A DNA stretch of 64,000 bases from a virus: positions 1 to 64,000 of IMG/VR virus record IMGVR_UViG_3300042860_001108. One strand, 5' to 3'. Shown in pieces: positions 41,943-49,192 of the stretch. Within the stretch, counting starts at the first letter, position 1. Every line of letters starts with the position of its first letter. The notes beneath the pieces were generated by a model, which was given only the letters and a program-made list of their open reading frames with translations, searched no databases and had not been told where the DNA came from. The translations under genes and the position numbers were made by a program.

Positions 41943-44383
41943 ACTGGCTTCGGCAACCCCCTTCCTGAAATTTCTTCTTCGAACAGCTTGACCAGCAGGG
42001 CGTTGTCGTCCACCTTGCTGGACAGGGCCTTGAACATGCGCTTCTCGACCGGCGACCCCTCGATGTGGATCACGGTGACCTTGTCGGAGTTCTGCCCCTT
42101 GCGGTCGGCCCGGGCGATGCACTGCACGTACTGCTCCACGCTCATCAGCGGGCCGTAGAAGATCACGGTGTCCGCAGCAGTCAGCGTGATGCCGTGTGCT
42201 GTGGCCTGGGGCTGCATGACCAGCACCCTCGGGTTGGGCTGCGTCTGGAAGCGCTTGATGATGTCGCCTCGCTTGGTCGCCGTGACCCCGCCGTGGATCT
42301 CCTCGCAGGCCACACCGTTCTTGGTGAGGAAGGCGCTGATGGTGCTGATGGCAGCGCGGAAGAGCGCGAACACGATGACCTTGCGGTCTGTCTGCTCCAG
42401 CGCCTCGAGCAGGACGTTCAGCCTTGGCGTGGCGTCGAACTCGACCACCTCTTGGTTGTCGGTGTAGGACACCCCGGTGCTGATCTGCAGGAGCTTGTTG
42501 AGCACGCCTGCTGCGTTCACGGCAGTGATCGTCTCGCCCGCAGCCATCGCCACCATCTGGTCGCGCAGCAGGTTGTAGTACTTGGCCTGCTGTGGGGTGA
42601 GCGGCACCTCACGTGTGGTCGTGAGCACAGGCGGCAGGTCCAGGCACTGCGCCTTGGTGAAGCGTATGGCGGGCTGCAGCGCAGCGTAGACCCGGTCAGC
42701 AGCGTCGGGCTTGGGAGCCCACTTGAACATGGTGATCTTCTGCATCACCTGATCGCGCCACGCCGTGTAGAACTTGGGCACGTTGGTCGGGTTGACCAGC
42801 CGAGCAAGACCGTACGCATCCACAGGAGACTGCGCAGCAGGCGTACCCGTCATCATCCACAAATACGTCTCTGGCTTGATGATCGAGTTCAATGCTTTCC
42901 AACGTCTTGTTTGTGGGTTCTTATATGCGTTGCAGTTGTGTACTACCCAGTGATCCCCAACAAGGTAGTTAGGTGTCCCTTCAACTTCGAGGTTGAAGAC
43001 ATCGACGCCGCCTGGGCATTCGATATACGAAACACTTTCCACCCAAGCGTCGCCAGTTTCGCTTCCTTCTTGCGATCCTGTTCTTGACGTGCCCGTGACG
43101 TGTGGCTGCTGCCATCCACTTCCAACCCCACCATCCGGTCGGGCCACGCGAAGTCGAGCTTGTAGTTCGTAGGAAAGCCGGGTTGCCTCCCGCCCAACGC
43201 TACTGGGTAGTTCCATACCCACCCCGCAGGCAAGACCTCGGAAATCAACCGCTCGGCTGGTGTCATACCCTGGCCGTTCCCGCCCCGTACTTTCGGCTTG
43301 TGACCGATGGCCTTCAGCGTTGCGGACAGCTTCGCTCGATGCTCCGCCGTTTTCGGACCCGTAGACCTGCCGCGTTGCTCGGGCAACATTTTGTTGAAGT
43401 AGCTGGCTCCGGGATTCTGAGAGTGGTATCTCTTCCGTGCGCAGGATTTCGAGCAAGTCAACCCAATCGGATGGTTGTTTGCCATACCCCACAACACTCG
43501 GTGCCGCAGATGGCGAAATTCCTGCCCGCAGGCAAGACAACTCAACACCAGACACGAGCCTTCTTCCCGCAAGATTCTTGGCGCAGATCCACCCTGCGTC
43601 GGTGAAGAAGGGGTGCTCAGGGGTGCACCGGATGACTTTTCCGTTTCCAAGTTTGACCTCCACCAATCGCGTAGCAGTATTGCGTACAAGACGGTTTATA
43701 GGCGCTATTCCGTCAGAAGTCAACACCCTGTCCCCGGGCTGAAGCTGCTCAATTGGGCGTCGTCCCAGGGGCGTAGCCACGAACGTGCCCGCCACAAAAC
43801 ACTCATCAACAATTACGAGGTCGAAACGCCCGTCGTTGTTCACCTCATTGGCAATCAAGTTCAGGCCCTCGTAGTTCGTGATGACGAACTCGTAGTCCTC
43901 CTGTATCAACTCGATGCGTCGCGCAGCCTGTGCGTGGTGGGCCACCACTGCGCTCCTGTGGATGACGGAGTTACCCAAGTCCTGCATCCATGCGCTGTGC
44001 ATGATCGACAGGGGGCACAGGATCAGGCACCGCCTGACCTCTCCGCGCTTCATCAGGTAGTCAGCCGCCCACAGGGCGCTGAGGGTCTTGCCCGTCCCGG
44101 GTTCTGACAGCACGAACGCACGCCGGTTGAACGTGAGGAAGGAGGAGGTCTCCTTCTGGTGGTCCATCGGGCGGTAGCGCCCAGGCCACTCATACCTCCC
44201 CTGGATGGGAGAGGGGACGTTCTTCACGCCCAGATTGCGCAGCACTCGAGCCTCATCTAACGACCAATAGACAGCGACTTGGTAGCCACCCTCGATGGGC
44301 AGCACCTTGTGCTTGGGGATGATGCTGTAGCGGTGCGGGTGTCGGGTGTTGAAGAGCAGTATGCGGTTGTCGAATATCTCCAC
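41939..44383 (-). CDS. SNF2-type DEAD-like helicase interrupted by an intein
   Basis: 814 aa before splicing. Exteins (residues 1-194 and 484-814, 525 aa joined) form an SNF2-like helicase: motif I SEPGTGKT (K99), motif II IVDE|CNAYKN, motif III MMTGTPAAQ, and motif VI QCIARADRKGQ. The intein (C195-N483) sits exactly between E194 and C484 in the Walker B motif, so unspliced protein cannot hydrolyse ATP. The spliced protein would remodel or unwind DNA during replication or recombination, as in other phage SNF2 proteins. It lies between SSB and HNH genes. Confidence 0.85.
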   Translation of the reverse strand: MEIFDNRILLFNTRHPHRYSIIPKHKVLPIEGGYQVAVYWSLDEARVLRNLGVKNVPSPIQGRYEWPGRYRPMDHQKETSSFLTFNRRAFVLSEPGTGKTLSALWAADYLMKRGEVRRCLILCPLSIMHSAWMQDLGNSVIHRSAVVAHHAQAARRIELIQEDYEFVITNYEGLNLIANEVNNDGRFDLVIVDECFVAGTFVATPLGRRPIEQLQPGDRVLTSDGIAPINRLVRNTATRLVEVKLGNGKVIRCTPEHPFFTDAGWICAKNLAGRRLVSGVELSCLRAGISPSAAPSVVGYGKQPSDWVDLLEILRTEEIPLSESRSQLLQQNVARATRQVYGSENGGASSEAVRNAEGHRSQAESTGRERPGYDTSRAVDFRGLACGVGMELPSSVGREATRLSYELQARLRVARPDGGVGSGWQQPHVTGTSRTGSQEGSETGDAWVESVSYIECPGGVDVFNLEVEGTPNYLVGDHWVVHNCNAYKNPQTRRWKALNSIIKPETYLWMMTGTPAAQSPVDAYGLARLVNPTNVPKFYTAWRDQVMQKITMFKWAPKPDAADRVYAALQPAIRFTKAQCLDLPPVLTTTREVPLTPQQAKYYNLLRDQMVAMAAGETITAVNAAGVLNKLLQISTGVSYTDNQEVVEFDATPRLNVLLEALEQTDRKVIVFALFRAAISTISAFLTKNGVACEEIHGGVTATKRGDIIKRFQTQPNPRVLVMQPQATAHGITLTAADTVIFYGPLMSVEQYVQCIARADRKGQNSDKVTVIHIEGSPVEKRMFKALSSKVDDNALLVKLFEEEISGRGLPKPV
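42935..43801 (-). mobile_element. Intein with out-of-frame nested homing endonuclease
   Basis: 289 codons. Block A CFVAGTFVATPLGRRPIEQL begins with the nucleophile Cys. Block B has VIRCTPEHPFFTDAGW (TxxH). Block F is VDVFNLEVEGTPNYLVG. Block G is DHWVVHN followed by Cys+1 of the extein. All splicing residues are present: C1, TxxH, penultimate His, terminal Asn, C+1. About 190 residues between B and F match no endonuclease in this frame. In the +1 frame the same DNA encodes a Vsr-like nuclease. Confidence 0.85.
42943..43548 (-). CDS. Vsr-like (EDxHD-type) homing endonuclease encoded inside the intein in another frame
   Basis: 201 aa from GTG 43548, preceded by AAGAAGG; the open frame reaches back to a TTG at 43689, and an ATG further in is also possible. 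Zinc finger CLACGQEF...LTCSKSCARKRYH, then a NUMOD3-like KTAEHRAKLSATLKAIGHKP. The nuclease core is NYKLDFAWPDRMVGLEVDGS, SSHTSRARQEQDRKKEAKLA and LGWKVFRISN. This is the Vsr/DUF559 fold of the EDxHD homing nucleases known from phage introns and from genes fractured by split inteins. Codons start 1 nt downstream of the intein's frame. The stop lies 8 nt before the intein end, so its last 33 codons overlap splicing blocks F and G. Confidence 0.75.
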   Translation of the reverse strand: MLSCLACGQEFRHLRHRVLWGMANNHPIGLTCSKSCARKRYHSQNPGASYFNKMLPEQRGRSTGPKTAEHRAKLSATLKAIGHKPKVRGGNGQGMTPAERLISEVLPAGWVWNYPVALGGRQPGFPTNYKLDFAWPDRMVGLEVDGSSHTSRARQEQDRKKEAKLATLGWKVFRISNAQAASMSSTSKLKGHLTTLLGITG

Positions 44384-44400
44384 TTGCTTTCTCCGTTGTT

Positions 44401-44640
44401 TTACTTGCCGTTGTCCGCTTGGTTTGCTTTGCGGCTTCTCAGGCGTGTGTTCCCCGGGGTGCTCTTGCCACCCTTGCGCAGCGGTGTGACGTGGTCGATG
44501 TCCTTGCCTGCGCGGTCCACACCAGCCTTGTCGTAGGCCCTGCGTGCGCGTTGGCGCTCGATCTGATCGGCGGTCTCTCCGGTCGCCTTCTGCAGCTTGT
44601 ACGCGTGCTTGTAGTCACGCTTGCCGTTGACTTGAGTCAT
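44401..44640 (-). CDS. HNH endonuclease, small
   Basis: 79 aa. Basic helix (MTQVNGKRDYKHAYKLQKAT, then IERQRARRAYDKAG) followed by GKDIDHVTPLRKGGKSTPGN and TRLRSRKANQADNGK: the D-H ... N ... N pattern of a compact HNH nuclease without structural cysteines. Such proteins in replication modules may nick DNA in recombination or packaging. It overlaps the gene upstream by 26 nt. Confidence 0.75.
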   Translation of the reverse strand: MTQVNGKRDYKHAYKLQKATGETADQIERQRARRAYDKAGVDRAGKDIDHVTPLRKGGKSTPGNTRLRSRKANQADNGK

Positions 44641-44782
44641 TTAATCGCTCCTCTGCTAGTCGCACTAGTCCCGCCGCCATTTCTGGAAAAGCGTCGTTTA
44701 GCTTCCGCATAAACAGACGTACCCAGTCATCGTCGTCCAAGGGGATACTTTTCATTATGTCCACTAGCTCCTGTCGTGTCAT
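44615..44782 (-). CDS. Small acidic/helical protein, unknown
   Basis: 55 aa, AAGGAGAAGCATC before ATG. It reads MTRQELVDIMKSIPLDDDDW, then VRLFMRKLNDAFPEMAAGLV and a charged helix. It overlaps the HNH start downstream by 26 nt and the HTH gene upstream by 4 nt, so it is embedded in a coupled string. AT-richer than nearby replication genes. Function unknown. Confidence 0.65.
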   Translation of the reverse strand: MTRQELVDIMKSIPLDDDDWVRLFMRKLNDAFPEMAAGLVRLAEERLNDSSQRQA

Positions 44783-45102
44783 GATGCTTCTCCTTCCGCC
44801 ATCTGCTTAAGCAGACAAAGTATTGCGTTGGTTTCCTCGACGTTGCTACTTTCATAGCCAGGGGCCCATTTGTCCCAGTTATACGCGCTTCTTGCACCGA
44901 CGCTTAGTAAGGCTGTGGCACGCATCACACGTCGGTGCTTTCTAACGAGCTGCTGTATGCGAGTTGCAGACAGGTCGTATCTTTTGGCTATCGCTTTATA
45001 CGTATCGCCGCGTTCCCTGTAAAACGCTACCTGACTACAGCGTAGTGCCACAGGAGAGATAACGCTTTGGCGACACCCAACGAGGGGACGGTCTTTTTCC
45101 AT
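44779..45102 (-). CDS. Helix-turn-helix DNA-binding protein
   Basis: 107 aa from ATG 45102 (AGGAGTTGAT upstream); the frame runs farther back, but that part is antisense-like. Residues about 30-55 read FYRERGDTYKAIAKRYDLSA then TRIQQLVRKHRRVM, a sigma-region-4-like or resolvase-like helix-turn-helix. C-terminal sequence is a short helix. It may regulate early or middle phage genes. It overlaps the next small gene by 4 nt. Confidence 0.7.
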   Translation of the reverse strand: MEKDRPLVGCRQSVISPVALRCSQVAFYRERGDTYKAIAKRYDLSATRIQQLVRKHRRVMRATALLSVGARSAYNWDKWAPGYESSNVEETNAILCLLKQMAEGEAS

Positions 45103-45103
45103 A

Positions 45104-45775
45104 TCAACTCCTCTTCGTATTGAACGTACAGTCTTTGACGGGGCACCATCCGCACAGCGGGCTCTGTGAGGGGTTCCACACGTCGAACTCGTGCGCTGCC
45201 TCGAGCTTGGCAACGCGCTCCCGGTAGTCCCACCACGCAGCCTCTGCGTCTTCGTAGGACATCTTGTGCTTGACCATGCTGCCCTTGACGATGAAGAACA
45301 GGGCAGACGAGACAGAGCGGATGTGGGGGAAGTGGGCAAACACCATTAGGGACATCAGCGTTAGCTGGTCCCTGTCTGGATACTTGTCATTGCCCGTCTT
45401 CCAGTCCACCACCCGGGCCGTCAGGTTGTCGTCATCCACGATGAGCAGGTCCGCGATGCCGCGCACCCACCTGTCGTCAGACTTGAAGTCACAGGGTCGC
45501 AAGTCCTTGGTCAGCGCCATCTCATGCTCGAACAGCTTCCTCCCGGGCTTGGCAAGGAGAACATCTACCACAGGCTGGAAGATCACGAACTCTGGCGGCA
45601 GCGGTGTGCCGTCACGCCCGTAGTCCTCGATGGCCTTGTGAACATCCTTGCCGTAGATGGTGTGCTTGGTGTCTGTGAACGGGAAGCGCTTCAGCACCGT
45701 CACTTCGTGATACTGCCGCGCACACTGCTCAAACTTCTTCAGGCCTGAATGGCTCCAAGTGACTGCGTTACCCAT
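45104..45775 (-). CDS. PD-(D/E)xK exonuclease, Cas4/RecB-like with Fe-S cysteines
   Basis: 223 aa from ATG 45775 (GGAGATCTA upstream). SHSGLKKFEQCARQYH supplies the first cysteine. GIADLLIVDDDN then ARVVDWKTG is the catalytic D...DxK. The C-terminus PLCGWCPVKDCTF supplies three more cysteines, the 4Fe-4S arrangement of Cas4/AddB-type nucleases. It likely processes DNA ends with the SSB and helicase encoded downstream. Start overlaps the upstream stop (TAATG). Confidence 0.85.
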   Translation of the reverse strand: MGNAVTWSHSGLKKFEQCARQYHEVTVLKRFPFTDTKHTIYGKDVHKAIEDYGRDGTPLPPEFVIFQPVVDVLLAKPGRKLFEHEMALTKDLRPCDFKSDDRWVRGIADLLIVDDDNLTARVVDWKTGNDKYPDRDQLTLMSLMVFAHFPHIRSVSSALFFIVKGSMVKHKMSYEDAEAAWWDYRERVAKLEAAHEFDVWNPSQSPLCGWCPVKDCTFNTKRS

Positions 45776-46074
45776 TAGATCTCCGATGTGTTGATGACCT
45801 CGTTGAGCCGGTTGGCAAAGCGTGTGACGAACTTCTCGTTGTTCCACAGCCGGTGGTTCATGTCCTGCAAGATGGCGTGAGTGACCTCGTGCCAGAAGGT
45901 GTCGGACACCTCCTCGGTCTTGAACGACCGGCCCGTCAGGTTGCTGGTGGTGGCGATGGTGACCACACGCGTGTCGTGGTCCACCTCACCCATGTGCCCC
46001 CGGCAGGGCATCGTGTCCACCATGCGCACGGTGAACGTCTTGTTACTGAGTTTGAACTTCTTGGGGGTTTGCAA
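45775..46074 (-). CDS. Small zincin-type (HExxH) metalloprotein
   Basis: 99 aa from a TTG start at 46074 preceded by AAGGAGAAAGCC; the longer frame lacks a better start and overlaps the upstream gene out of frame. After FKLSNKTFTVRMVDTMPCRG comes EVSDTFWHEVTHAILQDMNH, a canonical HExxH, then a helix NEKFVTRFANRLNEVI carrying a possible third ligand. It may be a protease or a metal-binding remnant of one. It sits between nuclease and polymerase genes, an unusual place for a protease. Confidence 0.7.
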   Translation of the reverse strand: MQTPKKFKLSNKTFTVRMVDTMPCRGHMGEVDHDTRVVTIATTSNLTGRSFKTEEVSDTFWHEVTHAILQDMNHRLWNNEKFVTRFANRLNEVINTSEI

Positions 46075-46255
46075 AGGCTTTCTCCTTTTCTTCGAGTAAC
46101 GCAAGCGTGGCTTGCAGGATGCGGTTCTCAACACCCAGGTGAGTGGTGAGTTCACGCGCTTGTCCATACTTGCGCTCAAGGCACAGGTCGTGGATTGCTC
46201 GGGCCATGCGCTCGATCTCCATGAGCGGCATGGCGTAGTCGGTGATGGTGCTCAT
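46043..46255 (-). CDS. Small helical protein, unknown
   Basis: 70 aa. MSTITDYAMPLMEIERMARA, then IHDLCLERKYGQARELTTHL and a C-terminal coiled coil (ATLALLEEKEKAFANPQE). It overlaps the polymerase stop by 4 nt (ATGA), and its 3' end covers the ribosome-binding site of the zincin gene, implying coupling. Function unknown. Confidence 0.7.
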   Translation of the reverse strand: MSTITDYAMPLMEIERMARAIHDLCLERKYGQARELTTHLGVENRILQATLALLEEKEKAFANPQEVQTQ

Positions 46256-48231
46256 CCTTTTGCCAGTCCATATCGTCTGTTAGCACCGCCGTCTGCCGCC
46301 AGGGGAATCCCCGGCATGTAGCTCGGCTGCACGGTCATGCAGGCCAGAAGGTAGTCTTTGGCCTCATCTGCTTCACTCTCCGGCGCGATACACAACGCCT
46401 CGTCGTGCACGGTTCCACAGACCGGATACCGCTTTCCTATGCGCAGCATCCCATCAGTCATCACACAACGCGCCGTGCCCTGCACCACGTTGTTCGTGAC
46501 CTTGCCCGCGTAGAGCTTGCTTCGCTTGCCGTCCTTGCCGTCAGCGTAGCTCCACTGGACTCGGCCCTTCTCGTCTTGGTCAGGGCGGAGGTCAGGATAC
46601 CGCACAGACATGCCGCTTGGCAAGACGATTTCGCCCTTGCGGAAGGTCAGGCACTTGTGCGTGTACTCCTTGCCCTTGTACAGGCTGTGCTCGATGAGTT
46701 GCCCCATCAGTTCCCAGAAGTCCACGACCGGGGCCGAGGCCGTGCGGTACTTGTCGATGATGGCCTTGGCTGCGAGGCAGTGGATGGCAAGCTCGAGGTC
46801 GGTGCAGGTGTGGGGGATCTCCTCCATCTTCTTGAGGTTCTCGTCCCAGGACAAGAACTTCTGCACGTCAGCGCCGACAACGCCAAGCTGCTTCGCCTCT
46901 TCCCTTGAGTACCGCTTGGGTGGTGCACCGAGGAACCCAGTAAGCAACTGGGCCGCGAAGCTGGCCCAGCCTAGCTGGTAGCCCGCGCCCAGCAGGGCTG
47001 ACTTGGCCGACTGCCGCTCCACCGGGTGACTGTCCTTGGTCATGCCTGGGATACTGAACATCTGCGAACCGAACTGCGCGTAGGGATCACCACCAGCGCG
47101 GAAGATGTCGAGCAGCGCGTCGTAGTCCGCCAGCCACGCCAGCACACGCGGCTCGATCTGCGAGAGGTCACCGACCACGATGACATGTCCCTCAGGGGCC
47201 ATGATCGCCTTACGCAGAAAAGAGCCCCTCTTCAAATTCTGCATGTTGATCGCGCTGCCCTTGGCTGCAGTCCACCGGCCTGTGGCTGCACCGTAGTAAC
47301 TCAGGGGCACCGGCAGGTTGCCCCGGTCAGCAATGTCGAGGAAGCGCTGCGCTCGTGTGCGTTCGCTAGTGCTCTTGACCTTCAGTCTTGCTTCGCAGAG
47401 AAGAGCCACATCCTCATTCTCATGATTGAGCAGGGCCTGGAACAGTGCATCATTCTTAGCGAGAGCAAGCGTCTCTTCGCCTGTTGTCTTGCTGATCTTA
47501 GTCGGCGGATCGACCCCAAGTGCTTTGAGCGCTTGCGCAAATTGCGGGTTCGAAGCGAGAGTAGCTTCCACCATGCCGAGCTTTGCAAGGAGTCCTTCAC
47601 GTGCAGTCCTTTCTTCTTCAATCGCCTGCGCCAACATCTCCTTGTCAAGCTGCAGCAGCGGGCGGGTGTACATCTTCAGCGTCATGTCGATGAGCTTCAA
47701 CTCCTTGGTCGGGTAGCCCTCGATCAAGCGCAGGAAGATCTGCTCACACAGGTAGGTGTCGTGCTTGCAGTAGTCGGCAAGCTCTTGCTCGATGTGGAAC
47801 GGAATGCTCTCCAGCAGACCATCGGTGCTGTGCACCGCCTTGCCCTTGGGGGGAAGCTCGAACGCCTCGGCCAGCGTAGCCAGACTGTTGCCCACCTCCA
47901 CGCCACGCAGGGCGCGGCCCATGCTGAGCGTGTCGAAGATGAACGCGGGCTGGATGCCATAGACCCAGGAGAGGATCGTCACGTCGAACTGCGCGTTGTG
48001 GGCCAGCACAGCGGTGCGGGACCAGTCGATGCTGGACTTCCAGCGACCGATGCGGTCGCCCCTCACCCACACCGGGATCTCGTCGGTGCCGACGACCTTC
48101 CAGCACAGCCCCCACGCCTTGAAGCGCGGGTCGCGGACGTACTCTTCAGTAGTCATTTTGCTGAGCGTGTACTCTGCCCGAGACCATGCGGTCTCGAAGT
48201 CCAAGACGACGATCTTGTCGTAGGGTTTCAA
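46252..48231 (-). CDS. polA: DNA polymerase A family with 3'-5' exonuclease
   Basis: 659 aa. Proofreading exonuclease: VLDFETA (D11, E13), VLAHNAQFDVTI (D83), YCKHDTYLC (Y154, D158). Polymerase: motif A GDLSQIEPRVLAWL (D355), motif B RQSAKSALLGAGYQLGW (K410, Y418), motif C GTVHDEAL (D610). No 5'-nuclease domain. The residue equivalent to E. coli F762 is Leu414, and the following YG is YQ. It replicates the phage genome together with the primase-polymerase. Start overlaps the previous gene by 4 nt. Confidence 0.95.
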   Translation of the reverse strand: MKPYDKIVVLDFETAWSRAEYTLSKMTTEEYVRDPRFKAWGLCWKVVGTDEIPVWVRGDRIGRWKSSIDWSRTAVLAHNAQFDVTILSWVYGIQPAFIFDTLSMGRALRGVEVGNSLATLAEAFELPPKGKAVHSTDGLLESIPFHIEQELADYCKHDTYLCEQIFLRLIEGYPTKELKLIDMTLKMYTRPLLQLDKEMLAQAIEEERTAREGLLAKLGMVEATLASNPQFAQALKALGVDPPTKISKTTGEETLALAKNDALFQALLNHENEDVALLCEARLKVKSTSERTRAQRFLDIADRGNLPVPLSYYGAATGRWTAAKGSAINMQNLKRGSFLRKAIMAPEGHVIVVGDLSQIEPRVLAWLADYDALLDIFRAGGDPYAQFGSQMFSIPGMTKDSHPVERQSAKSALLGAGYQLGWASFAAQLLTGFLGAPPKRYSREEAKQLGVVGADVQKFLSWDENLKKMEEIPHTCTDLELAIHCLAAKAIIDKYRTASAPVVDFWELMGQLIEHSLYKGKEYTHKCLTFRKGEIVLPSGMSVRYPDLRPDQDEKGRVQWSYADGKDGKRSKLYAGKVTNNVVQGTARCVMTDGMLRIGKRYPVCGTVHDEALCIAPESEADEAKDYLLACMTVQPSYMPGIPLAADGGANRRYGLAKG

Positions 48232-48533
48232 TGCGTTTCTCCTTTGCGTTGCAGGTCGTTGGCGACCATGTTGGTGATGAACATCTCAGCGGCCTGCGTG
48301 ACGATGTGGCCCGTGTCGTTTGCCGAGGAGTTGACACCCATGACCTTGAGCGTCTCCTCGTTCTCGACCAGCAGAAACACGCCGTGGTTCTTCTCATGCA
48401 AGAAGCAGCTACCCACCATGAGTATGGCCCGCACGAACTGGTCCGCCTCATCTGCAGGAAGCGCAGCGATGCGCTCCATCATCGCTACCATCTCGATGCG
48501 TTGCTTTAAGCTGTCTGTGTCTACTGTGCCCAT
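48228..48533 (-). CDS. Hypothetical protein upstream of polymerase
   Basis: 101 aa from ATG 48533 (MGTVDTDSLKQRIEMVAMME), which gives a short overlap with the nuclease gene. It continues LPADEADQFVRAILMVGSCF and LHEKNHGVFLLVENEETLKV, mixed alpha/beta. No catalytic signature. The 4-nt overlap with polA indicates co-translation. Confidence 0.7.
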   Translation of the reverse strand: MGTVDTDSLKQRIEMVAMMERIAALPADEADQFVRAILMVGSCFLHEKNHGVFLLVENEETLKVMGVNSSANDTGHIVTQAAEMFITNMVANDLQRKGETH

Positions 48534-48823
48534 GATTGCCTTTCTGCGAACCACTCTTCGAGCAGTTCAAGTGTATCTTCCCTGACCACCATCGCGGACC
48601 CACCGGCACGGTGGATGTCTGCCATCTCACGCTCTTGCAGGGCAGTGGGCTTGTTAAAGCCTGCCTTACATTCTACACCAAGGAACATGCCTCGGTAGCA
48701 GACGATGATGTCTGGTATGCCTGCTCGACCGTAGCCGTTCTGTGCAGGAAAGAAGTAGTAAGCGCGGTACTTCTTGATGATCTCGACGCACTTGGCTTTG
48801 ACTTTACTTTCCGGGGTTGCCAT
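48521..48823 (-). CDS. VRR-NUC domain nuclease
   Basis: 100 aa from ATG 48823. MATPESKVKAKCVEIIKKYR, then FPAQNGYGRAGIPDIIVCYR and GMFLGVECKAGFNKPTALQ: the PD...ExK core of the stand-alone phage VRR-NUC family, complete in length. Expected to act as a structure-specific (Holliday junction or flap) nuclease in replication or recombination. Its start codon overlaps the previous gene's TAA. Confidence 0.85.
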   Translation of the reverse strand: MATPESKVKAKCVEIIKKYRAYYFFPAQNGYGRAGIPDIIVCYRGMFLGVECKAGFNKPTALQEREMADIHRAGGSAMVVREDTLELLEEWFAERQSWAQ

Positions 48824-49101
48824 TAGCGCACCTTTCCTTCCAGGCGATCTGCAACTAGCTTGGCGTACCCGGCGATGTCTATCCATGAATCTGCGTAGTC
48901 GGGATCACCGTTCACGATGCGGCCAATCTTGTGACAGATCATATCCAAGGCCTCCTGCTGATCCTCGACCAAACTCTTGTCCCGTTCGACCAGTGCGTAT
49001 TGAATGACTGTCTTAAGCTGCTGCGTTACCTTGGCGTGACCGACGAAAGTACCGTAGCGGGAACCGCGTTCGTTCAGGGTTTGATTGATGTCTGTTGTCA
49101 T
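48823..49101 (-). CDS. DUF6378-like phage protein
   Basis: 92 aa. RYGTFVGHAKVTQQLKTVIQ, then EDQQEALDMICHKIGRIVNG and DYADSWIDIAGYAKLVADRL. This pattern matches a small family common in phage replication modules (number recalled from memory). Helical; its fold may resemble MazG/NTP-pyrophosphatase helices, which I cannot test here. The leader has no Shine-Dalgarno, only tandem 18-bp repeats. Confidence 0.75.
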   Translation of the reverse strand: MTTDINQTLNERGSRYGTFVGHAKVTQQLKTVIQYALVERDKSLVEDQQEALDMICHKIGRIVNGDPDYADSWIDIAGYAKLVADRLEGKVR

Positions 49102-49104
49102 GAT

Positions 49105-49147
49105 GTTGAGGTGTTGTTGGGGGTTGAGGTGTTGTTGGGGGTTGAGG
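49105..49147. repeat. 18-bp tandem repeat, 2.4 copies, in a gene leader
   Basis: GTTGAGGTGTTGTTGGGG occurs exactly twice (49105-49122, 49123-49140) and begins a third time. On the minus strand it forms the leader directly before the ATG at 49101, where a ribosome-binding site would be expected. Confidence 0.85.
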
Positions 49148-49192
49148 GGGAGACACAGATTCCTAGCCCCCTCGGTCTAGGTTCAGGGAGAT

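Noticed and set aside
42065-43087. 340-codon open frame antisense to the helicase
   Set aside because: Crosses the intein border and covers conserved helicase motifs on the other strand; no recognisable protein pattern.
42935-43801. Frameshifted or decayed intein endonuclease in the same frame
   Set aside because: The intein frame has no stop and all splicing residues are intact, and the nuclease frame is also intact to its own stop. A single sequencing frameshift would break one of them, because nuclease and block F/G overlap.
47026-48585. 519-codon open frame antisense to DNA polymerase
   Set aside because: Shadow of polA; composition is that of reversed coding sequence and no ribosome-binding site precedes it.
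49105-49147. CRISPR-like repeat
   Set aside because: Units are directly tandem without spacers and only 18 bp long.
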